Assembly (NCBI GenBank): GCA_900315165.1
Contig: OMXZ01000041.1
Coordinates: 1-34,633, forward strand
Source: an uncultured Actinomycetes bacterium
GTDB taxonomy: Bacteria > Actinomycetota > Coriobacteriia > Coriobacteriales > Atopobiaceae
Direction: 5' to 3'
Length of the DNA stretch: 34,633 nt
Below the pieces are notes generated by a model that saw only the letters and a list, made by a program, of their open reading frames with translations, was not told the origin of the DNA and made no database searches. This document shows positions 6,981 to 16,426 of this stretch, in pieces; the first letter of the stretch is position 1, and every line of letters begins with the position of its first letter. A program made the position numbers and the translations under genes.

Positions 6981-8102
6981 TCAGGCCGTCTGCATCACAA
7001 AGCCGATGTAGCCGTCGGGATAGAAGGGCGCGGGGTCGTCGGGGACGTCGTAGATTGCCCCGCCGCCGGAATAGCGCAGGTAGGCGAGGCGGTTCTCGAC
7101 GCCGTCGACGTTGTTGGGCTCGCCCGCACCCCAGACCTTGATATCGACCGGCGACCCGTCCAGCCAGGCAAAGGTCCCGTCGGCCTGACGCTGGGCGCCC
7201 AGGTAGATCACATACGCGTCGGACCCGTCGCAGAGGTCGCGAAAGGCGCGCCATGCCTCCTTGGTGGTCGGCTGGGCGAGCTGGCCGCCATGCGCCTCGC
7301 AATATTGTTCGGCCTCGGCCCAGGTCATCGTCTCGTGCACGAAAGTGTAGGTCACGTCTTGTCCAGCCGCTCCCCCACCGGTGAGCGTGACGGTAGAGTC
7401 GCTTGACGCGGCGGACCCGCCGTCGGAATCGTCGTTGTCGACTGCGGAACCGTCATCGGAGGCAATGTCGTCGCCGGGGGCAGAAGCGGAGCCAGCACCA
7501 TCGGTGGCATCGCCAGAGCCATCAGCACTCCCCGCGGCAGCATGCGGCTGCGGCTGCAACGAGACGGCGGGCAGACCGAAGACGCTCGGCTTAACGAGAA
7601 GAACGCCCACCAAGGCGACCGCCGCTATACCGCCGGCAATCGCTAGGGGCGATGGGCCGGGGTAGGTCGGCTCAGGTACGTAGGCATCCCGTGCCGCGAG
7701 GCGTTCGCGTTCGCTCAAATCAGCGTCGCGCGCAGGGCCAGTGTCGGCATGTATTGCGGGATCTGTCTGCCCAGTAGGATCAGCCTGTCGTGAGGAGCTT
7801 GAACCCTTGAGTGGGTCAGCCTGTACCTCGGCTCCAGGGTCAGGGTTGCCAGTGCCGATGGACGAGACGACGTAGCCGCACTCCTCGCAGAACCACGCAT
7901 CCTCCGCAAGAGCGGCGCCACAGTTGGGGCATTTGTGCGGGAAAAAGGCTATAGGCTCATAGGGGTTGAACCTCATCGGGTCAAGGGAGGAACCCTCCCC
8001 TGCCGCAGGCGTATGCGCGGCGGGGTCATCCCCTGCAATGTGGTCGCCGCTCACAGCGTGGTCGCCTACCGCGGCGCGGTCCTCGTCCTTGTCCTCGCCC
8101 AT
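6981..8102 (-). CDS. Zinc-ribbon, single-pass membrane protein with C-type lectin-like domain
   Basis: The 373-residue protein has an acidic N-terminus and then a four-cysteine zinc ribbon, CPNCG...CEECG, near residues 56-75. A hydrophilic linker leads to one membrane helix around residues 152-172 (LAIAGGIAAVALVGVLLV). A Gly/Ser/Asp-rich spacer follows, then a C-terminal C-type lectin-like domain from about residue 245. That domain has the family's opening pattern MTWAEAEQYCEAHGGQLA and a GEPNN loop, a position often used for Ca2+/sugar binding. The topology implies a cytoplasmic zinc ribbon and an extracellular lectin domain. I chose the ATG at 8102 because AGGAGG lies 5 nt upstream; the in-frame GTG at 8108 falls within that spacing. 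The Shine-Dalgarno directly follows the stop of the diguanylate cyclase gene, so the two are probably translationally coupled. Confidence 0.8.
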   Translation of the reverse strand: MGEDKDEDRAAVGDHAVSGDHIAGDDPAAHTPAAGEGSSLDPMRFNPYEPIAFFPHKCPNCGAALAEDAWFCEECGYVVSSIGTGNPDPGAEVQADPLKGSSSSRQADPTGQTDPAIHADTGPARDADLSERERLAARDAYVPEPTYPGPSPLAIAGGIAAVALVGVLLVKPSVFGLPAVSLQPQPHAAAGSADGSGDATDGAGSASAPGDDIASDDGSAVDNDDSDGGSAASSDSTVTLTGGGAAGQDVTYTFVHETMTWAEAEQYCEAHGGQLAQPTTKEAWRAFRDLCDGSDAYVIYLGAQRQADGTFAWLDGSPVDIKVWGAGEPNNVDGVENRLAYLRYSGGGAIYDVPDDPAPFYPDGYIGFVMQTA

Positions 8103-8114
8103 CTTCACCTCCTG

Positions 8115-9263
8115 CTAGCTCTCGTCCCGCGATGACGCGAGGCCGGTCGGAAGCGTCGCAGAATCTGCTAGCTGTGGCTCTGAGCTGGCCTCATATGACG
8201 CGGAATCGACACGATAGCTGTTCTTGCCACCGAGCTTGACCTCGTACATGAGGGAGTCGGCATGGTCCCGCAGCCTGGCGTAGTCGGGATAGCTGCCGTC
8301 GTTCACGACACAGCCGAGGCTCACCGTGAGACGGCAGCCGGGCATCATGGGAAACTCCAGCGCACCCACCCGTTCGCGCAGGCGGTCGATGCATTTGCGC
8401 ACGTCGTCGAAGTCCACGAGGCCCGGCGCGAAGACGATGAACTCATCCCCGCCAGCACGCATCACGATATCGGTCGCACGGAAGGACGCCGTGATGGCGC
8501 CGCTCAGGGCTCGCAGCGCCTTGTCGCCACCGTCGTGGCCGTAGGTATCGTTAATCTTCTTGAAGTCGTCGACGTCGATGAAGACGAGCAGGCCGCGCGT
8601 GCCGGCGCCGACCAGCCGACCGATGCGCTCGTCTCCCCCGCCGCGGTTGTAGACGCCGGTCAGGGCGTCGTGGTCGCTCTTGCGCCGCAGCTCCATGGCC
8701 TGCTCGACATTGGCGATGCGCACCTCGATCACGAAAAGCCCCGACCCCAGCGCGAGCGGGCCGAAAATGAAGAGGTGCGACAGGTCTCTCATAAAGACGT
8801 CGGCCGGCTTGGCGATGTAGCAGCAGACGGCGAAGATGATGCAGATGCTGCTGATCCAAAGGACGATATTATGCGGCCGGTCCAGAACGAAGATCGCCGC
8901 CACCGGCAGCAGGACCGCAAAGGTGAAGACGCCCTTGGTCGGCGCGAGGAATGTGCCGATAATCACACTCGCAAACAAGGCTACAGTAAGCATCAAGTAG
9001 AGAGTAAACCTTGCACTTACCATGCTTTTCCGAAGCCTAAAGTGATAGAAGACGTCGAAGACCGCAAAGACCGTAATCAACACGAGCGGCTGGTAGGCGA
9101 TAGCGAGCTGTCCCGCCAATAGGTCGGCCAGGAAATTGAGCAGGGACACGAACATGACCACGACGATGAGCCTTCCGACGGTGTCACGGTTCTGCCGCTC
9201 GATCTCCTTCGGATAACGGTCGAAGCAGTCGCTCTTGAGCTTGGAGAAGAACTCCTGAAACAT
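8115..9263 (-). CDS. Membrane-anchored diguanylate cyclase (GGDEF)
   Basis: The first 200 or so residues contain about six hydrophobic helices forming an integral-membrane sensor module that I cannot assign to a named family. A GGDEF domain follows (about residues 200-355) with the intact active-site motif GGDEF at 271-275. RATD stands five residues before it, the canonical RxxD inhibitory site for c-di-GMP feedback. DALTGVYNR and DVDDFKKINDTYGHDGGD are the usual flanking motifs. The protein should make c-di-GMP from GTP at the membrane. It starts 16 nt after the lepA stop, with AGGAAG upstream, and overlaps the ribosome-binding region of the lectin-domain gene. This suggests a lepA / cyclase / lectin transcription unit. 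Confidence 0.92.
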   Translation of the reverse strand: MFQEFFSKLKSDCFDRYPKEIERQNRDTVGRLIVVVMFVSLLNFLADLLAGQLAIAYQPLVLITVFAVFDVFYHFRLRKSMVSARFTLYLMLTVALFASVIIGTFLAPTKGVFTFAVLLPVAAIFVLDRPHNIVLWISSICIIFAVCCYIAKPADVFMRDLSHLFIFGPLALGSGLFVIEVRIANVEQAMELRRKSDHDALTGVYNRGGGDERIGRLVGAGTRGLLVFIDVDDFKKINDTYGHDGGDKALRALSGAITASFRATDIVMRAGGDEFIVFAPGLVDFDDVRKCIDRLRERVGALEFPMMPGCRLTVSLGCVVNDGSYPDYARLRDHADSLMYEVKLGGKNSYRVDSASYEASSEPQLADSATLPTGLASSRDES

Positions 9264-9279
9264 GGGATGTGATACTTCC

Positions 9280-11097
<1,818 letters not shown>

Positions 11098-11187
11098 GCC
11101 CAAGATAATACCCCACCTCGCGGCCCGCGTGCTATACTGCACAGGTTGACCTCCCGTCCGGGTCACCCCCACAGACCCGGGCGTCGC

Positions 11188-11215
11188 TTGTCTCAGCGTA
11201 GAGGCCTCATACGAC
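11188..11215 (+). promoter_or_regulatory. Possible rpsT promoter
   Basis: TTGTCT (11188-11193) and TACGAC (11210-11215) are spaced 16 nt apart, 22 nt before the rpsT start codon. The -10 is imperfect. A TATACT at 11133-11138 is an alternative further upstream. Confidence 0.3.
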
Positions 11216-11236
11216 TGTATTTGAAAGGAACCGCAC

Positions 11237-11500
11237 GTGGCAAACATCAAGTCTCAGAAGAAGCGCATCATCACCGCTGAGAAGGCGCGCAAGCGCAACA
11301 AGGCCGTCCGCTCCGAGCTCAAGACCTATGTGAAGAAGGTCCACGCCGCCGTCGAGTCCGGCGACAAGGAGGCCGCGCAGCTCGCCGCCAACGCCGCGGG
11401 CCGCAAGCTCGACAAGGCCGCTGCCAAGGGCATCATCCACAAGAACCAGGCCGCAGAGCGCAAGTCCGGCATCCAGCACCTGGTCAACGGCATGGAGTAA
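11237..11500 (+). CDS. rpsT: 30S ribosomal protein S20
   Basis: The 87-residue, strongly basic helical protein begins [11 protein letters not shown] and contains the conserved [11 protein letters not shown] and the C-terminal [17 protein letters not shown], as in bacterial S20. It binds 16S rRNA early in 30S assembly. The start is GTG with AAAGGAA 6-7 nt upstream. It stands alone on the plus strand between the divergent lepA and a strong terminator. This is the usual place for rpsT between holA and lepA, but with a large repeat-filled gap on the holA side. Confidence 0.97.
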   Translation: MANIKSQKKRIITAEKARKRNKAVRSELKTYVKKVHAAVESGDKEAAQLAANAAGRKLDKAAAKGIIHKNQAAERKSGIQHLVNGME

Positions 11501-11576
11501 CTGGCCAATCGGCTCACTGGGCGCCCGCATCCGCGGCATTCCCGCCCTACTCCATTCCAGTCATCAAAGCAAACGA

Positions 11577-11610
11577 CCCCGCTCCCTCCGGTGCGGGGTT
11601 TTCTTTTTTT
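11577..11610 (+). terminator. rpsT intrinsic terminator
   Basis: CCCCGC (11577-11582) pairs with GCGGGG (11593-11598), and TTTTCTTTTTTT follows directly. It is a classic Rho-independent terminator about 75 nt after the rpsT stop. Confidence 0.9.
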
Positions 11611-11622
11611 CGCGCGGCAATT

Positions 11623-11762
11623 CACAGACGGAAGGCCCGCGTTGCCACATCCACAGACGGAAGATGTCCAGCTGGATCACCCTGCCCAGGAGAGACACAG
11701 ACGGAAGCACGACGATTTCCGCTCACCTGCGGTTTTCCCAGGACGCACTGCTTCCGTCTGTG
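11623..11762. repeat. CACAGACGGAAG 12-mer: three direct copies and one inverted
   Basis: The exact 12-mer CACAGACGGAAG occurs at 11623-11634, 11652-11663 and 11696-11707. Its exact reverse complement, CTTCCGTCTGTG, lies at 11751-11762. The spacing (29 and 44 nt between direct copies) is not constant. The last direct copy and the inverted copy could form a long hairpin with a 43-nt loop. No coding reading makes sense here. Confidence 0.85.
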
Positions 11763-11878
11763 GGTCCCCAACATGGACGATGAAAATACACGATTTCCGG
11801 CTGTGAGTCTACCAAGCCGCTCGACAGCAACGAGGATTTTTCGGATCCGTTGGGATGAAAGGCTTTCCGATAATCGGA

Positions 11879-11953
11879 TATAATAGGTACCAGACGAGGC
11901 CCGTCTCTGTTAAGACTTCGCGGGCAGCGCCTCTAACTCAGGGCCGCAGTCTT
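11879..11953 (+). ncRNA. Candidate antisense RNA (type I antitoxin) with its promoter
   Basis: A perfect TATAAT at 11879-11884 would start transcription near 11891, running into the 3' end of the small membrane-peptide gene on the other strand. The transcript would contain a hairpin with arms AAGACT (11912-11917) and AGTCTT (11948-11953), reinforced by GCGG/CCGC inside. It overlaps the peptide's stop codon. No consensus -35 is present. The 3' end of the RNA cannot be placed. The convergent overlap resembles txpA/ratA-type type I systems. Confidence 0.35.
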
Positions 11954-12089
11954 ACCGGGACTTGCGGTCCTTATCATTAGTGGTCCTATTCGAACGTAGC
12001 AGGACAAGAATCAACCGAACAAGGCGCATGACCTCAGCGGCGGCATAGGCCACCGCGCCGATCAACGCCGCAAGCTCTTCGATACCCAT
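11952..12089 (-). CDS. 45-residue hydrophobic peptide, candidate type I toxin
   Basis: The peptide starts MGIEELAALIGAVAYAAAEV, has one hydrophobic helix (about residues 5-33, with Arg at 22 and 25) and ends in a polar, basic tail (RSNRTTNDKDRKSR). This is the build of small holin-like or Fst/TxpA-type membrane toxins. GGAGG sits 7 nt before the ATG. The leader upstream is long and carries a stable hairpin next to the Shine-Dalgarno, and a possible antisense promoter faces the gene from the 3' side. The frame is open upstream to 12251, but that extension is low-complexity and has no ribosome binding site. No homology can be confirmed at this length; it may be a spurious open frame. Confidence 0.45.
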   Translation of the reverse strand: MGIEELAALIGAVAYAAAEVMRLVRLILVLLRSNRTTNDKDRKSR

Positions 12090-12112
12090 CGCGCACCTCC
12101 CTCCTGCCCCGT

Positions 12113-12219
12113 GGGGCGGTAGCGCCCGCCCCGGACTATGCATCTCCGCGAGGGAGACGGCGTCCTGAGACGGGCTGGAGGCGCGGCCCGCTCGAACCTC
12201 GCCTGGCCTTCTTATCATA
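12113..12219 (-). promoter_or_regulatory. Leader of the small membrane peptide: -10 box and hairpin
   Basis: On the minus strand TATGAT (12214-12219) is a plausible -10, giving a leader of about 115 nt. A perfect hairpin, GGGGCGG / CCGCCCC (12113-12119 with 12126-12132, 6-nt loop), lies just upstream of the GGAGG Shine-Dalgarno. A stable GC-rich structure there could limit translation of the toxin-like peptide. Confidence 0.35.
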
Positions 12220-12270
12220 CGACGATGGGCGTCCACAGGACACGTCATCACTATATTTTTTTATGTTAAC

Positions 12271-12300
12271 TTGCAGCAATCTTGCAGCAATCTTGCAGGA
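12271..12300. repeat. 11-nt tandem repeat TTGCAGCAATC
   Basis: TTGCAGCAATC occurs at 12271-12281 and 12282-12292, with a third partial copy (TTGCAGGA) to 12300. Further CATCTTGCAAC segments appear near 12330 and 12366. No function is recognised. Confidence 0.7.
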
Positions 12301-12382
12301 CTTTTCATCAATGCAATCCGCTTTTCATCTTGCAACATAAGCCCAACGGGTGCGATGGTGGGCGCATCTTGCAACGGCAGCA

Positions 12383-12457
12383 AGCGCGATTCCGCCACGG
12401 CAGCGGCAGTTGGCGCGATTCCGCCACGGCAGTTGGCGCGTTTTCGGCACGGTAGTT
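12383..12457. repeat. 23-nt tandem repeat, about three copies
   Basis: Units based on GGCGCGATTCCGCCACGGCA plus GTT lie at 12412-12434 and 12435-12457, the last with several substitutions. A longer version containing an extra CGGCAG begins at 12383. The array lies between the toxin-like locus and copy 3 of the 21-nt element. I see no gene in it. Confidence 0.75.
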
Positions 12458-12486
12458 GGCATCGCCTCGCCACTCGCCCCCGCTGT

Positions 12487-12664
12487 GACGACGACTACGC
12501 AGCCGCCGACAACAAGCTCGTTGGCACAGACAACGACTACGTCAATATGCGAGCTACGGACCCTCTCAGCTCGCAAAGTAACGAGTTCGTTGTCGGCGGG
12601 TACGTAGTCGTTGCGCGGAGCTACGTGGTCATCGTCAGCGGCAACGTAATCGTCGTCAGCTCGG
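12487..12664. repeat. 21-nt-unit quasi-palindromic repeat element, copy 3
   Basis: Left units of exactly 21 nt start at 12487, 12508 and 12529, beginning GACGAC, GACAAC and GACAAC. The core at about 12541-12582 reads CGTCAATATGCGAGC, then CAGCTCGCAAAGTAACG. It matches copy 1 closely and in the same orientation. Right units start at 12581, 12602, 12623 and 12644, each beginning ACG(A/T) and containing a GTC or GTTGTC at its end. It lies about 180 nt beyond the holA stop. Confidence 0.88.
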
Positions 12665-12708
12665 CGCGGCCGCGACTCACTGGCAAGCGACCGTCGGCGG
12701 GATTTGGT

Positions 12709-12810
12709 CTAGGCAACAGCCCGTCCAGCAGCAACTGGCTTCTTGCGCGGAGGCCTCCCCGCTTTCGGCTGCTCCTTTTGGCGCTCGCGCACCGACGCCG
12801 TCGACACCAT
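12709..12810 (-). CDS. Short basic open frame with an AT-hook-like segment (doubtful)
   Basis: A 33-codon frame starting MVSTASVRERQKEQPK contains KAGRPPRKKP, which resembles an AT-hook (GRP core with flanking basic residues). It starts 33 nt after the holA stop, with no convincing Shine-Dalgarno. It may be a decayed gene end rather than a peptide gene. Confidence 0.2.
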   Translation of the reverse strand: MVSTASVRERQKEQPKAGRPPRKKPVAAGRAVA

Positions 12811-12842
12811 GCGCCGCGCGCCGATCTTCCAGTCCCCTAGGA

Positions 12843-13820
12843 TTACACCCCACAGACGGACATGACGAGGCGGACGAACGTGATGTCGGGATCGGAACCG
12901 GTCTTGAGGGCGCGATCACAGGACTCGCAGGAGGCAAGTGCCTGTCGCAGGTCCTCGGGAGCGAAGCGGCGGGACCAGCGTACGTGGTTTTTGACCTGCC
13001 AGGACTGTTTGCCGAGGGCATCGGCCAGGGTGTTCCCCACCCCGCGGGCGTCGAGCGACTTCGCGCAGATCAACTCGCGGATTCGGGTCGTGAGCAGGGC
13101 GGTCAGGGCAATCTGAGAAGGCTTTTGCATGGTCTGGTAGAGGCTGATCGCACGGGTGGCGTTGCGGTCGCAGACGGCGTCGAGGAATTCCCAAGGTTTG
13201 ACCTCGGCTGTGCGCGCGATGTGCTGCTCGACATCCGCTAACGTAACCCGCCCAGTCGCACGGCAGAGCGCTGCCAGGGTCTTGACCTGCGTGTCGAGCA
13301 TAGTCGTAGACTCGCCTGAACGAGAGACGAGCTCCTCGGCGGCGTTGCGGTCGATCTGGACGCCATGGGCCTTCCCCATCCGGATCACGTCGTCGGGCAG
13401 CTCCCAGCGCTTCTTCGGCGTGCAGTCGACGATGGCGTGCGGTCCGACCTTGGCGACGGCCTTGTAGAGGCGGGTGTTTTTCGCGAGCTTCTCGGAAACG
13501 AGGCAGAGCGTGCAGCCTGGGTTCGGGTTTTGGAGATAGGTGATGATGGCCTCGGACGTGGGCTTGGGCAGGTGTTCAGCCTCGGTAATGAGAACGATGC
13601 GTGGACCCGTCCCCATCGGCACCGTGTTGAGCGACGTGACGACCTCTCCTGCGGTGAGGTCGGCGTTAGCCTTACGTTCATCGAGGTTGAAGACGTCAAG
13701 TCCAGGTTCAAGTCGACCCTTCATGCGGGTCACAGCCTCACGACGCTTGAGTTCATTCGCGCCAACAATCAAGTAGGCTGGAAGCAGCGGACCTTTCTTA
13801 TGTGCGCTGGTAGATGGCAC
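12843..13820 (-). CDS. holA: DNA polymerase III subunit delta
   Basis: The 325-residue protein matches the delta subunit of the clamp loader. It has an N-terminal LPAYLIVGANELKRREAVTR segment, then the strand/acidic pattern DVFNLDE, RIVLITEAEHL and a degenerate AAA fold. The C-terminal helical domain (from about residue 215, AISLYQTMQKPSQIALTALL) contacts the other loader subunits. Delta opens the beta clamp. GTG is the likely start, with AGGAG 9 nt upstream. It follows comEC at 230 nt on the same strand, the classic comEA-comEC-holA order. The gap carries two 19-nt tandem copies, so holA may have its own promoter. Confidence 0.93.
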   Translation of the reverse strand: MPSTSAHKKGPLLPAYLIVGANELKRREAVTRMKGRLEPGLDVFNLDERKANADLTAGEVVTSLNTVPMGTGPRIVLITEAEHLPKPTSEAIITYLQNPNPGCTLCLVSEKLAKNTRLYKAVAKVGPHAIVDCTPKKRWELPDDVIRMGKAHGVQIDRNAAEELVSRSGESTTMLDTQVKTLAALCRATGRVTLADVEQHIARTAEVKPWEFLDAVCDRNATRAISLYQTMQKPSQIALTALLTTRIRELICAKSLDARGVGNTLADALGKQSWQVKNHVRWSRRFAPEDLRQALASCESCDRALKTGSDPDITFVRLVMSVCGV

Positions 13821-13982
13821 GTTTCACAACTCCTAAAGTTTCAACATTCAATCTCACATAGTCGAAAACTGAGCCTAAGGTTTATCGTCAATCGTTCGTC
13901 GAACCAAGTGGGTGAATCTAGGCTTCATAGTCCGACAACGGGGCTCGGCATCAGATCCTCGGCTTTCAGTGTAGTGAAAATT

Positions 13983-14020
13983 CGCGGACGCGGGGGCATA
14001 GCGCGGACACGGGGGCGAAG
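13983..14020. repeat. 19-nt tandem duplication between comEC and holA
   Basis: CGCGGACGCGGGGGCATAG (13983-14001) is followed immediately by CGCGGACACGGGGGCGAAG (14002-14020), differing at three positions. It lies just beyond the comEC stop. No other structure is evident in the 230-nt gap. Confidence 0.7.
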
Positions 14021-14050
14021 CGGAGGCGTCGGTGCGGGGTGCGTCGGGAC

Positions 14051-16426
14051 CTAGCGTGCGGTGGAGACGACGGGGCCACGGACGCCGGGCTCGATTGTGA
14101 CATCGCCGTGCTGGATCGTGCAAAGGAACTCGGACCCCACATTCTCAAGCGTCTCCACGCAGACGGGGTCGGGATGTCCGTAGTCGTTGCCCTCGCCGGC
14201 GCTCGCGACGGAAACCTCCGGGTCGAGCGCCGCTGCCTCCGCGGGCGTGATCGAGATCTCGGATCCGTGGTGGCCCACCTTCAGGAAATCGATATCGCCC
14301 ACGTCGCCCGCCGCGATCGCCTCCCCCGTCTGGTCCTCCTCCGCGTCCCCCGTGAGCAGCGCGGCCAGGCTGCGGCCACCGCTGTCGTACTCCACCGCCA
14401 GCTCGACCGAACAGGGGTTGTCCGAGCCGTCGGTCGGCCCCTGGGGCCAGACCATTCGCAGCGTGAACCCGCCCACGCGCAGCGTATCCCCATAGCCTAT
14501 CTCCACGGGCGGCCCTCCCGTCATCCCCTCTATCGTCTTTTCGAGCTCCGCCTCGGCCGAGCCGTCCGCCGCAGAGGCAAGCGCCTCCCCCACGCCCTCG
14601 CCCACGACAACCTCGTCGCACGTGAGGGCCCCCGCGATATCGTCGACCCCTCCGATATGGTCCTCATGCAGGTGGGTGAGAATGACCGCGTCCAGATGCG
14701 CCACGTGCTCGCGAGCCAGGGCGGGCACGACGGCCCCGGGCGGCCCCGTATCGACCAAGATGGCGCTGCGACCGTCCTGCACGAGGATGGCGTCGCCCTG
14801 GCCCACGTCGAGCACCACGATGCGCGCCGGCGCCCACAGGAGGCTGCGCCCGACAACGAGCGTGCAGACAAGCGCCCCCGCCGCGAGACCCCGGCGGACG
14901 AGCCGGGCGTTCGCATCTGGCCACCAGACCAGCAGGACAGTGAAACCGGCAGCTGCCACGAGCGCCGCCGGCAGGGCATCGGCTTCCACGGGAACCGATG
15001 CGAAGGGCATCCGCGCCATGGTCCGCAAGGCAGCGACTGTGAAGGCCCCTATCAGGTCGCAAATCGCAAGGAGAACTGCCTGGGCGTGGGGAGCAAAGGG
15101 CAGGGCGGCACAGACCGACCCCAGGGAGACGAGCGCCGTGAAGGGAAGGGAGAGCACGATATTGGCGAGGGGTGCCACGAGTGAGAGCTGCGAGAAGGCC
15201 GAGGCCGTCAGCGGCAGCGTCGCCGCCTGGGCCACCAGGGTCGTCGCAAGGGCACCCAACAGACCGTGCCGGCATTCGGACAGCCGGGCGCGGACCCGAC
15301 CTGGAGCCGTACGTGGCAGGTCTATCGGCGGTACCGCGGCATCCAACGCATACGCAACGTATGAAACCGCTATGCAGATGGCCAGGACCGACGCGACCGA
15401 AAGCAGAAATCCCAGCTGGCCCGACACGCCCGGGTCGAGCAAGGCCAGGCCAAGCGACACGAGGCAGACCGAGGAAAGCGCATAGGGCTTACGCCCCGCA
15501 AGACCCGATGCCGCGGCCACCGACGACATGAGCCAAGACCGCACGGCGCTAACGGGCATACCACAGCAGATGACAAAAAGGCCTGAAAGGGCGAGGGTCG
15601 CCAGAGCCCTCCATGCAGGCCGCATCCTGAGGCGATCCGCGGCAATTGCCACCAGCGACGCAATGATCGCTATATGGCCACCGGAAACCGCGACGAGATG
15701 TGAGACGCCGCATGTGGCGAACAGATCGCTCAGGCCTGACGTATCCATATCCCGTCGGTAGCCGCAGACACTGCCCGCAAGAAGGCTTCGACCGTCACTT
15801 GAGTCTTGATGAAGCAACTTGAGGGTCGACTCCCTGAGGGTTATTGCCAGACCGCGAATCCCGGGTGATTCCGAGACAGACGTGATCCGCACTGCCTTGA
15901 CCGTTCCCCAAACACCCTGGCGTAGGCTGATTCTCCCCCATTCGTTGTCGGTGTTTGGCGTATAGCGACCCACGACCGTCACTACCGACCCATAGTCCAG
16001 CGGCTCGTCCGTCGTAAGCCAGACATCGCATGACGGCAGCCTATCGGCAAACACGCGGGCACGGCAACGCCAGCCGTACGACGACTCAGATGAGTCTGTT
16101 ACGGCCTCCAGATGCCATGAGGAAACGGCAATCTTGCCTGCGGCATCTTGGAATGCAGCGCCATTGCCCACAAAGGCGTCTGAGACCCACAGCCCCGCAA
16201 CGAGGCTCAGTGCTAGCAGGCTGATGCCCGACCCAAGACGTCCCCCATGAAAAAGCCATGCTATCAATACCGCAACGAGGGCAAACACCGCTGTTGCACG
16301 GATTGGATGGGCCGCAAACGTCATGGGGACCGCGCCCAGAAAGGCGCTCTCGGCGGCTAGCACACTCATCAAACAATAAAACGTCACTGGAATCGTAGGC
16401 CGTGGAGGCTTGAGCTGCTCAGACAC
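14051..16426 (-). CDS. comEC: ComEC/Rec2-type DNA uptake channel
   Basis: This 791-residue protein has N-terminal membrane helices and a soluble loop. The competence domain begins around residue 205-230, with SGVSHLVAVSGGHIA-like text and many helices. A C-terminal metallo-beta-lactamase-like domain has LDVGQGDAILV, VDTGPPG and the metal motif THLHEDHIGG with its HxHxDH intact. ComEC carries single-stranded DNA across the membrane, and the C-terminal domain is thought to degrade one strand. I chose the GTG at 16426, which overlaps the comEA stop by 8 nt and has an AAGG 8 nt upstream. The longer frame (to 16501) lies inside comEA. No sign of disruption. Confidence 0.93.
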   Translation of the reverse strand: MSEQLKPPRPTIPVTFYCLMSVLAAESAFLGAVPMTFAAHPIRATAVFALVAVLIAWLFHGGRLGSGISLLALSLVAGLWVSDAFVGNGAAFQDAAGKIAVSSWHLEAVTDSSESSYGWRCRARVFADRLPSCDVWLTTDEPLDYGSVVTVVGRYTPNTDNEWGRISLRQGVWGTVKAVRITSVSESPGIRGLAITLRESTLKLLHQDSSDGRSLLAGSVCGYRRDMDTSGLSDLFATCGVSHLVAVSGGHIAIIASLVAIAADRLRMRPAWRALATLALSGLFVICCGMPVSAVRSWLMSSVAAASGLAGRKPYALSSVCLVSLGLALLDPGVSGQLGFLLSVASVLAICIAVSYVAYALDAAVPPIDLPRTAPGRVRARLSECRHGLLGALATTLVAQAATLPLTASAFSQLSLVAPLANIVLSLPFTALVSLGSVCAALPFAPHAQAVLLAICDLIGAFTVAALRTMARMPFASVPVEADALPAALVAAAGFTVLLVWWPDANARLVRRGLAAGALVCTLVVGRSLLWAPARIVVLDVGQGDAILVQDGRSAILVDTGPPGAVVPALAREHVAHLDAVILTHLHEDHIGGVDDIAGALTCDEVVVGEGVGEALASAADGSAEAELEKTIEGMTGGPPVEIGYGDTLRVGGFTLRMVWPQGPTDGSDNPCSVELAVEYDSGGRSLAALLTGDAEEDQTGEAIAAGDVGDIDFLKVGHHGSEISITPAEAAALDPEVSVASAGEGNDYGHPDPVCVETLENVGSEFLCTIQHGDVTIEPGVRGPVVSTAR

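Noticed and set aside
11098-11250. N-terminal extension of LepA to 11250
   Set aside because: Conservation starts at the Met at 11097. The extension overlaps the divergent rpsT control region and start.
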